Source: Enterobacter cancerogenus | GTDB taxonomy: Bacteria > Pseudomonadota > Gammaproteobacteria > Enterobacterales > Enterobacteriaceae | Assembly: GCA_000773965.1 (NCBI GenBank) | Contig: JRUP01000010.1 | Location: forward strand, 1 to 64,000 | Length of the DNA: 64,000 nucleotides | Direction of reading: 5' to 3' | Shown: piece after piece, positions 28,374 to 37,168 of the stretch | Numbering within the stretch: position 1 is the stretch's first letter | How the letters are laid out: every line of letters starts with the position of its first letter | Made by a program: the position numbers and the translations under genes | Notes under the pieces: generated by a model | The model's input: the letters and a program-made list of their open reading frames with translations, nothing else | Told to the model about the DNA's origin: nothing | Databases searched by the model: none

Positions 28374-29360
28374 TTCATCAGCTCACATGTAAAAAAATAA
28401 AGCTTATACGGACTGAAAATCTTTTCCTGCGGGAAGTCGCTAAGGCATCGTAAAAATCATTAAGGATTTCATAAAGATGGGAGGGGTTATTCACGCCATT
28501 GTGTGACCTCGGCCAGCAGCACGACCGGCACACAGACGCGGGTCAGTCCGTTACCCAGCGCAGCCACGAGTGCGGGGCTCAGGGATCCGACCAGCGGGAT
28601 GGTGTGTGGAGCCCGTCATCTTCCGAATCGCGGCGCCATTACCTGACTTAGGATGCCCCCCTGACTCAGAAACAAAGGTGATGGCAGCCAGCGCGACCAT
28701 CTGCATCAGCCGGGTCACAGACAGGCTCTCCATCCAGCCTGCCATCCGTCAGAGAGATGAAGCGGATGAGGGTACGGGTGACTCAACTGCAGCGCATGCA
28801 ACCCGGCAGGAGCGCTGAAAAGCTGCATGGGAAAAATGGTATCCGTATAGAAGAGCGCATCAGTGCCCTGCGGGTGGAAACATCAATGTTTCAGGTGAGT
28901 AGCATCACCCTTTAATCCCTGAGTTGCTGCACCATTATTTCGCCTGTAAATAACTGGCCCACCCGCTTCCGCGCGAAACACCTGTTCTGTCATCAGGCAA
29001 CGCCACCCTCCCGGTGCGCGGCTATCACTTCCTCCCGAATACTACGTTCCGGCCCCTGCGTCGTGGCTGTAGGCCTGAACTGTGTTCCTCCAGAAACAAG
29101 TATCAGTACCAGAACTTTCTGAAAAATTCTGTTCCTAAGAAGTACCTTTCTGCGCGGTAGAGGCCCGGATCCCGTGTTAAACCGGGTTGTCCTGCAATCT
29201 GCACTGCTCGGGCATTTCTCTGAATGTTCCCTGAATGTGAAACCGCTGCTGGAAAATTATTGTCATCTGATCAAAAGTCTCATTTAGATATCTTTACGTT
29301 ATAAGAAGTTAATTTACGTTGCGTTCATCTTTTGCCGATTTGTATCACGCCGGGGGAAAT
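28374..29360. other. Gene-poor region with a degraded minus-strand gene end
   Basis: About 1 kb without an intact gene. The minus-strand frames around 28745-28500 (MAGWMESLSVTRLMQMVALAA and then LVAALGNGLTRVCVPVVLL in another frame) look like fragments of a small membrane protein. They end in copy C of the repeat. The remainder, up to the glycosyltransferase Shine-Dalgarno sequence, shows no coding signature. Confidence 0.4.
28513..28560 (-). repeat. Copy C of the degenerate gene-end repeat
   Basis: The DNA aligns with copy B (30747-30810) at roughly three quarters of positions without gaps. Translation on the minus strand gives ALGNGLTRVCVPVVLLAE, the same pattern as copies A and B (LVTGL-S-WM-AV-LPV). 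Confidence 0.5.
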
Positions 29361-30533
29361 ATGAAAATCATCGTGGGGGGTACGGGTTACCCTGAAAAAA
29401 GAAACATCCTGACTGACGGTTTACATGACTATCTGGACTACCGACTCAGGAATGTCTGGACCTGGGCCAACGCTGTCAGACAGAGGTTACTGCGCCGCAA
29501 CAAACTGTTTATCTTTCGTCCATTTCCCTTTTTCTCCTTAGATGACGCCGACATCATTCATCTATTCAATGAAGTCGCAACCGGTGCGGGCAGCTGGGTG
29601 GCAACCTTTGAAACCGAACTGCCCCGTGTCCTTCCGATCAGGGGGATTGATAAATTCACCAATCCCGAACTGTCCCGGGAGCTCAGGCATGTCAGCTCAC
29701 CGGGCTGCAGGGGTATCATCGCTATATCCGAAGCCACCCGGCAAATCCAGTTGCAGTTACTTGAGCACTTTCCGGCTGAGCGGTCGGCTATCCTTCCTAA
29801 ACTGCACGTCCTGCATCCCCCTCAGCCGGTTCTGCAGGAGAGGATCGCAAAGACGGTGGGAGGCCCGCTGACCTTTACCTTTGTGGGAAATGAGTTTTAC
29901 CGGAAGGGAGGCGCTGAAGTCGTGCTTGCTTTCAGTCAGCTGCTCAGGGAAGGCGCGCTCAGCGCGAACGATGTGCGTGTCAATATCGTGGGCGACACGA
30001 GCAGGACGCACAACGTGGCGCACGGAAATTTTCAGGACGACGCGACGTTTCGGGGAAGCATCGAAAAAGCGCTCCGCGAAACGCCGGTCTTCCAGCCATT
30101 CACCTCTCTGGCCAACAACGCGGTACTGCAGCTTATCCGGTCCACTGACGTCGGGCTGCTGCCCACGTGGCAGGACACCTACGGTTTTTCCGTCCTTGAA
30201 ATGCAGGCGTGCGCCTGTCCGGTGATCACCACAAACATCCGGGCGCTACCGGAGATTAATCCGGACGAAGCGGGCTGGATGATACGCTGCCCGCTGAATG
30301 GATCGTTCGAATTGAGCGTAAAGTCTGAGGAAGAGAAACAACGGCTGCGCATAAGCATGGTAGAACAGCTTAAAAGGATAATTATGGATATCATGAAAAA
30401 CAGGGCCCAGCTTGAGAGTAAGTCAGCAGGTTCATTAAGGCGCATACGCGCAGAGCACGATCCCCGTCTTTTTCAGCAGCGGCTGAACGCGGTGTACAGG
30501 GGAGAAAAAATGCCGGAACCTGCCAGAAAATGA
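29361..30533 (+). CDS. Glycosyltransferase family 4 (GT-B fold)
   Basis: A 390-residue glycosyltransferase. The N-terminal lobe starts MKIIVGGTGYPEKRNILTDG. The C-terminal donor domain starts at about residue 175 with FTFVGNEFYRKGGAEVVLAF and contains VGLLPTWQDTYGFSVLEMQACACPVITT, the E-x7-E-like nucleotide-sugar region. ATG 29361 is chosen because GGGGGA lies six bases upstream; the open frame extends 14 codons further back. Its stop overlaps the next start as ATGA. It probably builds a surface polysaccharide or LPS component. The acceptor is unknown, and the only other glycosyltransferase nearby is the broken GT9. Confidence 0.88.
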   Translation: MKIIVGGTGYPEKRNILTDGLHDYLDYRLRNVWTWANAVRQRLLRRNKLFIFRPFPFFSLDDADIIHLFNEVATGAGSWVATFETELPRVLPIRGIDKFTNPELSRELRHVSSPGCRGIIAISEATRQIQLQLLEHFPAERSAILPKLHVLHPPQPVLQERIAKTVGGPLTFTFVGNEFYRKGGAEVVLAFSQLLREGALSANDVRVNIVGDTSRTHNVAHGNFQDDATFRGSIEKALRETPVFQPFTSLANNAVLQLIRSTDVGLLPTWQDTYGFSVLEMQACACPVITTNIRALPEINPDEAGWMIRCPLNGSFELSVKSEEEKQRLRISMVEQLKRIIMDIMKNRAQLESKSAGSLRRIRAEHDPRLFQQRLNAVYRGEKMPEPARK

Positions 30534-30703
30534 AGCATGTACCCGGATGGATCCTGGCATTCATTCTGGTCGCGACAGCCCTGACGCTGATACCCCATGG
30601 CATCCGGGTCGTCAGGGAGCACGTAAAACCCTGGGTGCAGTACTGCCGTGACCCTTTCACTGCCAGACATGCTGTCATCCGATGTGCGGATATTGAGCCC
30701 TGA
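30530..30703 (+). CDS. Small membrane protein (57 aa) translationally coupled to the GT4 gene
   Basis: ATG 30530 overlaps the glycosyltransferase stop (ATGA). The product begins MKHVPGWILAFILVATALTL, a single transmembrane helix at about residues 6-23. A basic tail follows with IRVVREHVKPWVQYCRDPF and two further Cys/His-containing elements. The overlap and the clean signal-anchor pattern support a real gene. I know no family for it. It could anchor or regulate the glycosyltransferase. Confidence 0.6.
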   Translation: MKHVPGWILAFILVATALTLIPHGIRVVREHVKPWVQYCRDPFTARHAVIRCADIEP

Positions 30704-30746
30704 TGTCCCCGGACTGAGCAGCATGGAAGCCTCCTCAGAAAGAATT

Positions 30747-30810
30747 TAGATGACTGGCAGCGGCACGGCCAGCATCCAGAAGCTGGTCAGCCCGGTCACC
30801 AGCGAGGTGA
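30747..30810 (-). repeat. Copy B of the degenerate gene-end repeat
   Basis: Minus-strand translation gives LLLTSLVTGLTSFWMLAVPL then PVI and a stop. By eye the DNA is about 80% identical to copy A (22258-22325). It is the best-preserved copy, with a plausible preceding frame back to about 30934, but no intact gene can be defined. Confidence 0.55.
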
Positions 30811-30940
30811 GCAGCAGCGATCGCGCCGGCGGCAGAAAGCCACCCCAGCGACATCGATACGCCGGATGATGCCGGCGCCGGAGGTACTCGCCCCATGCGG
30901 CGATTCTTTCACGCCGGTAATTAATGTAAACCATAGCAGT

Positions 30941-31017
30941 AAAAAAGCCCGCACAGCGAGTGAGCTAAAGCGCGGGCAATCTTTGGGGGTAACTATCGAA
31001 CCCTCTGGTTTGTTACC
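30941..31017 (-). ncRNA. Structured RNA element: nested hairpin followed by a terminator
   Basis: On the minus strand GGTAAC (31017-31012) pairs with GTTACC (30993-30988), with a nested AACC/GGTT stem inside. Eleven bases later GCCCGC (30977-30972) pairs with GCGGGC (30952-30947), followed by six Ts. A short leader-like frame MMVTNQRVR sits across the first hairpin. This is the architecture of a short terminated RNA or an attenuator. I did not find a convincing promoter, and no gene lies close downstream. Confidence 0.45.
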
Positions 31018-31461
31018 ATCATGCACTTTCCAGCAACAAAAGTTGCAATCTGAGCCGCCTGGCGAAGAAAATAAACCGCTTCTGAAAATGGAACGGGCGT
31101 TCAACTGCGGTTTGTGATGTACAACATCACATCACTCATATTGAAGAGATATGGAACGCTATTAGAAAAAACTGAGATCGTTATATAACCTGAATTTAGT
31201 GTAATGGTATGATTTTTAGCATTAAGAATTAACCACGTATGTAAAGTGTTAACTCTTGGATCTTATTGTAAATATCAGAAATCCTTAAGACAGTAAGTCC
31301 CGATTATACCTGAATACAGATGTGACAGTTTTGGGGACAAAAAATAAGCCCGGGCGGCATAATTAAATGCCTGATATAGCGATAGAATGTTGGTAATTCC
31401 GAGGAGAACCGGAACGCTCTTATGATAGAGGTGGTTCCTGAATAGTCCAGTCGTTAGTCAC

Positions 31462-31552
31462 AAAAAAAACCCGCGCAGAGGCGGGTAAAAAATTCGTTCA
31501 ACTGGAAATTCTCTTTTCGTACGCATAACGCTTGCTGTGTGTATATGAATAC
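31462..31552 (-). ncRNA. Candidate ~90-nt small RNA with extended -10 promoter
   Basis: The minus strand has the extended -10 element TGCTATAAT (31567-31559). About 65 bases downstream, ACCCGC/GCGGGT form a 6-bp hairpin (31486-31469) followed by eight Ts. The expected RNA is about 31552 to 31462. The -35 region (TTCAAA at 19 bases) is weak, as is common with extended -10 promoters. A 22-codon frame runs through the terminator but is probably fortuitous. Confidence 0.45.
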
Positions 31553-31662
31553 GTCGCTATTATAGCAACATAAACTTGAGCGTTTTGAAAAGTTCCATGA
31601 TAAGAATTTACTGGATGGATTAGCCGATTTGGTGCGGTTTCAGAAGTGATAGTTTCGTAATT

Positions 31663-31693
31663 AAAAAAGCCCGGCACTGATGGCGTCCGGGCT
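31663..31693 (-). terminator. Rho-independent terminator in a gene-free stretch
   Basis: On the minus strand AGCCCGG (31693-31687) pairs with CCGGGCT (31674-31668), followed by TTTTTT. The upstream sequence can encode MSLLLLCINGILRLIMIGTL, a Leu/Ile-rich leader-like peptide starting at about 31759. No downstream biosynthetic gene is visible, so the role is open. Confidence 0.55.
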
Positions 31694-32673
31694 GCACATA
31701 GGGTGCCAATCATGATCAATCGGAGTATGCCGTTAATACAGAGAAGTAGAAGCGACATTTTGATATTAGGATGAGCCCGTAAAAATTCCAGCGAAGCGGT
31801 ACAATCAGTGACGCAAATCTTTAGGTCAGTCAACTCACAAACATACGCGCTGATATCGCGGTTGCTGAATTTTAAGGTCGCATTGTCTGCAGATCCAGAG
31901 GGATGACTGCGTCAGCAGTATTCGCACAATATCTTTAAACAATACAACGCCGCACAGCCCGGCAAGCTTCTCGCTATTAAGCGTAGGAACAAATCAGGTT
32001 AGCGCTCGCGCATGAGCTGAACCGCACGTTCAGGAAGGCCTGCAGGCGGTTAATATTTCCTGGGCCAGCCGCGTCACCTTTCAGCCATGACCGTCGTACC
32101 GTCTGTACGATAGCTCTGAAGCAGTCGACGACTCTGTATGTTGAAAATACCACAATTCTCAGCAACAAGGTGGGTTGTCATTTGCCGGTCGACAAATTCC
32201 TGATTGATTCAAGCCGATTAACTGTGTCATTAAAGAAAAAATCCCAACAAAAAGTTGCCACGACAGGATCATCATCAGGTAGCCTGACTCGGACAGGTCA
32301 GTAGCTCTTTGTGGCCAGTGCACATAATTACACCTACCATGAAAGCTGCAGGTTCTGCTACCTATCAAGCCTGACAGCCATGAATTAATTAAAATATTCT
32401 TTCTCAAATATATTCATCGGGTCACATATTCTGATTGTCACAGCCCCTTTTAGGGGGGATTATGATATCAGATTGAATAATTCAATTTGTTATTGATCCC
32501 GCTGAGAGGCCTTACTGTACTTAGAAGATTTAGTCTGACCCTTTTAGCCGAAAGTAGTTTTTTGCACTCCGTATGTGATTAAATTAGAAAATTGCGAGCG
32601 GGAAGTGCAAAAAGTCCGCTTTACGCTAAAATTAATTTCCCGTTACTGGAAATTCAGGTCACATCAGACAGCT

Positions 32674-32874
32674 ATGAACTATAATGACGTTCTTCCATGC
32701 GAAATGGTAGGGAAATATTTCTCTGGTAGTTTTTCATCTTATAAGAAACTCATGACGCAGGTTATCTCTGTTGAACGTAACGGTGGAGGTTTCCTTGTTA
32801 CACATACTTTCAACGGCCGCATCAGGAAAACCGCCTTGTCTGTGTTCAGGCTTCGCTTTCCTTTTATTTCTTAA
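32674..32874 (+). CDS. Possible small hypothetical protein, 66 aa
   Basis: ATG 32674 opens MNYNDVLPCEMVGKYFSGSF and ends LSVFRLRFPFIS. The composition is balanced and basic, with no membrane segment. The frame extends upstream to 32575 but without a better start, and the Shine-Dalgarno sequence is poor. I do not recognise it. Confidence 0.3.
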   Translation: MNYNDVLPCEMVGKYFSGSFSSYKKLMTQVISVERNGGGFLVTHTFNGRIRKTALSVFRLRFPFIS

Positions 32875-33296
32875 CCGTTTTTACCCACGTGCTGTCATGG
32901 ATATTCGATTCACATGACAGCTGGTTCTGATAAGCGTTGCGCTGAAGGCATCCTGTCAGCGTACGAAATCTCACTTTACCGAAAAGAGAAACTGCTGGGT
33001 ATCCTGACATCAGAGAATATTGCGAACTCTCACCGGACAGTTCAGCATTACCGTATCGCTGACATAATACGGAGTCGATTTTAGGTCAGATAAATCCTTT
33101 ATCCGGTTGCTGGATCATTAAAGTGTCCCGTGGGGAGGTAATGTCATCATCAGCGCATGAGGCAGCATGCCTTGCGATCCGCGGTTTACTGGAATGACCA
33201 CATTTGGCCTTGAAAGGATCTATTGGGGAATTTTAATTTATACAGTTTCTTTAACCTATACTTATCGTTAATTCCGGGATTCAGATGAGGGTACAG

Positions 33297-33611
33297 ATGA
33301 ACAGTTTACTTACGGTTGAATATGAAGTTCAGATAAAAAGACTGGCTTGTCTGCATCAATCAGGAGAGGAATATCAAATCATCAAATCTGATATAAATGC
33401 AGCACTAATGCATCTGAGCGGAGAGATTGGTCTAGATCCCGGAGACCGGGTTGCGACATGGAGTGAGCTGCACACCTCTCTTAAGAGGTCTCTTTTAATC
33501 TCTGCTGACCCGCATTGGATTAATGTCATCCGGTTTGCCCTTTCAAGGATAAAATCCTACAAGCAAAATGCTCTTGTATCCCGTTCGGGTAAAAGAACGG
33601 CTCATACTTGA
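33297..33611 (+). CDS. Hypothetical protein, 104 aa
   Basis: The second ATG of the frame (33297) follows GAGGG by five bases and is preferred over 33285. The product is soluble, largely helical and charged: MNSLLTVEYEVQIKRLACLH at the start, then an acidic centre and a basic C-terminus ending KRTAHT. The composition looks coding. No family is recognised, and no operon partner is close. Confidence 0.5.
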   Translation: MNSLLTVEYEVQIKRLACLHQSGEEYQIIKSDINAALMHLSGEIGLDPGDRVATWSELHTSLKRSLLISADPHWINVIRFALSRIKSYKQNALVSRSGKRTAHT

Positions 33612-34107
33612 TGGCTATTCAGGCGCTTCATAAGCTTAGTGGCTATCGCGCTTATTAGCATTAGATATACCCCCGAAGATCCCTACTTTAGTCTAAGGTC
33701 CCGTTTGCGCGGGCTGTTTTTCTGTGTGGTCAGTGAAAACTTTCTCTCAGAAAGACGCGCGCCTAAGCCGGTGAGCGGGGTTCAACTCTTGAGTTGGAGT
33801 GGAGGTGTGACAGCAATGTTGCATAACGTTCGGCCTGAAGACCAGTCAGTAATATCTCATTGATTTGAGCCCCTGACAAATTCCTGCAAATTAAGATAAC
33901 CGGGCTTTTGATCAGGTCGGTTACCTTGCAGACATGAAATCAGCCCGTTTCAGAGATGGCTTCCGGAAGCCAGCTTCTTCCATATGAGGCAGTGTATATC
34001 GTACAGGTCATGCTATCTAACACTCTAAACGGCAGCCTTTTACTGGTGTACTTGCGGCTTCAATCAGGTGGTTTATCGTTATATTGTAAAAATACTTCCT
34101 GCGGACT
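33612..34107. other. Intergenic region before the Cache-GGDEF gene
   Basis: About 500 bases. The plus-strand frame 33639-33863 has no motif or Shine-Dalgarno sequence and contains a weak hairpin (CCCG/CGGG near 33700 with a short T-run). I see no supported gene. Confidence 0.35.
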
Positions 34108-35670
34108 TTGGTCGCTGTGCTTCCTGGTAAATTACGTCTCCGTACGTTGCTCATACTACTTTCCGTCGGCGGAGTGATACTGACCGCCTGCCTGCTGCTC
34201 GGATCGCTGCTGATTTTTCAGAAGGGCAACATTGAGGACAGCCTGCTTGAGAGTAATATCGCCTATGCGCGCAAGCTCGCCGACACCACCGATCGTTATC
34301 TGAGCACTGCGCAGCGTGAGCTCGCCTGGAGCGCCGGGCAGATTAAGGGGCTTAACGATCCGGGACACCTTCGGGACGAGACCGATCGCTTGCGGCTGCA
34401 GTCGGGCTTTTTTAATACCGTAGTGGTGGTTAACCGCGACGCCGTTATCGCCGCGACCTCGCCGGAAAGCCTTCGCCTCATCGGCATAAAGCTGCATTCC
34501 GACGCCAGCAGACAGGCCATTACCACGCAGAAGCCGTTTATCTCATCGCCCTATACCTCTGCTACAGGTAACTACGTGATCTTCCTGTCGCAGCCTCTGT
34601 TTACACCGGACGGAAGTTATCTGGGCTACATAGGCGGCACTATCTACCTCAAAAAGCAGAGCATGCTGAGCGACATTCTCAGCCTGCATTTTTACGCCCG
34701 CGGATCCAGCGTCACCGTCGTCAGCAATGACGGCCTCATTATATTCAGCCACGATCCGTCCCGCGTGGGAACAAAAATGGCGCTGAACTCCGCGCTGCGC
34801 AAGCGGCTGGCCACCACGGACAGCGGGCGGTTCAGCTCGGAGGCTGACGGGCAGCAGTTCCTGACCGGCTACGCCAGCCTGCATAAAACGGACTGGAACA
34901 TTTTTATCGCCGGGACCTCTGAAACAGTCCGGGATATCCTGGTGCGAACCGCAAAAAATGCGCTGTGGTTCCTTCTGGGGATCATTGTCCTGACGGTCGC
35001 TCTGGTGATCCTGGTGGCCGGGCGTATTGCCTATCCGCTGGAGAAGCTGGCCGGTATGGTGCGAAATGAAGGCAGTGAAGCGTCGTTCGATTCGGTACCG
35101 GCCTGGTATTATGAAGCCGACAGCCTGAAGGAAGCCGTACAGTATCACCGTCACGCGGTGGCGGCTCGCATGGCTGCGCTCAGCGACGAGGCCATGAGCG
35201 ATCCGCTTACCGGGCTCTGCAACCGCCGTGGCTTTACGCTGCTGGCAGACAGGGACCGTGATGACGCAACTCAGTGCGTCATAGCTATTGACATCGACCA
35301 CTTTAAAAAAATCAACGACTGGTACGGCCATGAAGCGGGTGATGCGGTACTGGTAAGCCTTGCCGGCCTGCTGCGGCAGACCTGCCGCGCGGGTGACGTG
35401 GTCAGCCGTTTTGGTGGAGAAGAGTTTATTGTCCTTCAGCCCCGGACGTCAGTGGAAGATGCGGCCCGGACAGCGGAGCGCATCCGCGAATTAGTCAGCT
35501 CCACAACGTTCCCGTACGTGGGGGTCATGACGGTCTCTGCCGGAGTAGCCGCGCTGGCAGACAGTGCCGGAGACAGGGATACAATGCTTCGCCGTGCAGA
35601 TGAAGCACTCTATCAGGCGAAGAGCGCAGGGCGTAACGCGGTGATTGTAGCAGGTCCCGGGAGTGTCTGA
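34108..35670 (+). CDS. Diguanylate cyclase with periplasmic Cache sensor
   Basis: The 520-residue membrane protein has a first transmembrane helix at about 12-34 (LLILLSVGGVILTACLLLG) and a periplasmic double-Cache domain to about 285 (AYARKLADTTDRYLSTAQRE, YVIFLSQPLFTPDGSYLG). A second helix follows near 290-312. The C-terminal GGDEF domain has SDPLTGLCNRRGF, AIDIDHFKKINDWYGHEAGD and the active site SRFGGEEFIVL, with an inhibitory RxxD site (RAGD) five residues before it. It should make c-di-GMP in response to a periplasmic ligand, with product inhibition. The start is uncertain: TTG 34108 or GTG 34117, neither with a good Shine-Dalgarno sequence. Confidence 0.92.
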   Translation: MVAVLPGKLRLRTLLILLSVGGVILTACLLLGSLLIFQKGNIEDSLLESNIAYARKLADTTDRYLSTAQRELAWSAGQIKGLNDPGHLRDETDRLRLQSGFFNTVVVVNRDAVIAATSPESLRLIGIKLHSDASRQAITTQKPFISSPYTSATGNYVIFLSQPLFTPDGSYLGYIGGTIYLKKQSMLSDILSLHFYARGSSVTVVSNDGLIIFSHDPSRVGTKMALNSALRKRLATTDSGRFSSEADGQQFLTGYASLHKTDWNIFIAGTSETVRDILVRTAKNALWFLLGIIVLTVALVILVAGRIAYPLEKLAGMVRNEGSEASFDSVPAWYYEADSLKEAVQYHRHAVAARMAALSDEAMSDPLTGLCNRRGFTLLADRDRDDATQCVIAIDIDHFKKINDWYGHEAGDAVLVSLAGLLRQTCRAGDVVSRFGGEEFIVLQPRTSVEDAARTAERIRELVSSTTFPYVGVMTVSAGVAALADSAGDRDTMLRRADEALYQAKSAGRNAVIVAGPGSV

Positions 35671-35960
35671 CGTCGTGAAGAGCAGGGATCATGAGCACTC
35701 TTCTTTTTTGGCAGCATTTCTGTCGCAGGGGGGCCCGCGATGAAGGTCCAGAGCAATGTAAAATTCTTTGTGAGGGCCACCCCTCTGCGCTGTTTTTATT
35801 GTTTGATGCTCAGCAACCGGAAATAGTGTGAGGAGTGACTCTGTTCTTTAACTGCATTGCTGCAATCAGCGCCATACATTAACAGAGAGAGCCTTTGCGG
35901 TTATAATCTGCATCTCTATGACCTGATTCGCCGGATAAGCAACAGCACTGTAACAAGGTT
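35671..35960. other. Short intergenic region
   Basis: About 290 bases with no supported frame. The end carries the leader of the next small gene, with AAGG before its ATG. Confidence 0.35.
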
Positions 35961-36251
35961 ATGATAAAACTGTCTCCAAAGCATTTTCGTCTTCTTTCCC
36001 TGATGCAGGAAAGAGAATCGGTACCGGCAGACAAAATGCCTGCCGTAATGGCGATGCTGGTAAGACTGCGACTGGCCGAATTTTTTTACGGCGAAGAATG
36101 GCGAAGGGTCAGTGAGTGCTACCGCCTGACGGTGAGGGGAAAAAGGGTTCTTATGGCGTACGATGCCAGGATTAAGCGGGACCAGCAACGCAGCAAATGT
36201 CAGGGAAGCAGCAGGCGGTGCGAGAAAAAACCTGAGTCTGACATAACGTAA
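35961..36251 (+). CDS. Hypothetical basic protein, 96 aa, possibly winged-helix
   Basis: ATG 35961 follows AAGG. The first 60 residues (MIKLSPKHFRLLSLMQERES, then PAVMAMLVRLRLAEFF and YRLTVRGKRVLMAYD) have the helix-helix-wing rhythm seen in small winged-helix domains that start with a short HTH and end in LTxxG. The tail is strongly basic (IKRDQQRSKCQGSSRRCEKK). DNA binding is therefore plausible but not shown. No family name is assigned. Confidence 0.5.
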   Translation: MIKLSPKHFRLLSLMQERESVPADKMPAVMAMLVRLRLAEFFYGEEWRRVSECYRLTVRGKRVLMAYDARIKRDQQRSKCQGSSRRCEKKPESDIT

Positions 36252-36567
36252 ATTTTGGCAGCAATTGAGCCAGTATACGTCAGCAGGCCGTACATTGTTC
36301 CGGACTGCACACATGCTCCCACGTAAATAACTTTTTTATAAAATTCGTTTTTCTTTTCATTTATCCTGAGCAGAAGAAGTCATTATCTCTGAACCCTGAG
36401 AGAGCCGTGTGCTACAACGCTTATTTTAGCAATGGTTCTTTTGCAATGATTTAACGCCTGTACGCTCCAGCTGATGTGTAGCAGGATATTCATCTGAGGC
36501 GCCCTCACAGATGACAGTCAGTAAAGTTATCTGTCTGGTCGGTTTACAGATAGGCTAGTCATCAGGC

Positions 36568-36667
36568 TTGACGAAGGGTTCACACGAACTAAGCTTCTAC
36601 TGATTCTAATAACAACTGCAGTATGAAATCCGCATTGCTATGCCGCGCCCATCAGCGCGGTTTTTTT
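36568..36667 (+). ncRNA. Candidate small RNA region: weak promoter and strong terminator
   Basis: TTGACG (36568) and TAAGCT 16 bases later could be a promoter. CCGCGC/GCGCGG (36643-36660) followed by seven Ts is a strong Rho-independent terminator. The 60-70 bases between contain no gene. The terminator is clear, but the -10 is poor, so an RNA of about 36595-36667 is only a possibility. Confidence 0.35.
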
Positions 36668-37168
36668 ACGCTAATAATCACCTTCCTGACTGTTAAGACT
36701 CTAATCGTCAGGAGTGAAACAAATCATTAAATGTTTTTTTCATCTATGTTACCGTCATCCCGCGATGATCCTTGTCGCGAATTTCTTTGCTTTTTTCCGC
36801 CCGACATACCTGGTCAGGTTGCGGGACTTTTTTATCATCTCCCTGAGTCAGTGCCCCTTTTTTGCTTTTGCTGCCTATTAACGGCGTCGCAAGTTGAGTC
36901 CGGACTTCGGTAGCCCGCAGAATCTGATCCAGCTGCCCCTGAAGCTGTTACTGACTGTTCTGGTGACGCGTTGCGCCATCAATGGCCATCAGCACGGTTG
37001 CCTACATCCGCGCTTACAGGCTTAATACCGGCAACCGTATCATTGCCGAGCTTTAGGCGCCTGAAGAGGCATTGCGCAGCATGCACAGCCAGGGCATGTT
37101 GATGAGGTCATTGTGCATTCCCAGGCAGCCTTCCGTCAGCAGGGTAGCTCATTCCTGCGCGGCCGTTG
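36668..37168. other. Intergenic relic region
   Basis: No intact gene. A short plus-strand frame ending at 37056 (AYIRAYRLNTGNRIIAEL before a stop) reads like the C-terminus of a lost protein. The stretch abuts the stop of the minus-strand GAF-EAL gene. Confidence 0.35.

Larger units (their letters stand above)
31018..33296. other. AT-rich gene-poor region
   Basis: Over 2 kb with few coding signals. It holds the small-RNA candidate at 31462-31552, a terminator at 31663-31693 and one possible small gene (32674-32874). Other open frames (31498-31833 and 32159-32407 on minus) lack Shine-Dalgarno sequences or recognisable motifs, and the former is crossed by terminator hairpins. No insertion sequence ends or tRNA were found. 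Confidence 0.4.

Noticed and set aside
30988-31017. tRNA T-arm or tRNA 3' end
   Set aside because: GGTTCGATA resembles a T-loop, but there is no acceptor stem, anticodon arm or CCA context.
31498-31833. 111-codon minus-strand ORF as a protein gene
   Set aside because: A strong terminator hairpin and T-run lie inside it, and an extended -10 promoter is also within it. There is no Shine-Dalgarno sequence.
34543-35331. 262-codon minus-strand open frame
   Set aside because: Antisense to the Cache-GGDEF gene, with shadow-like composition.
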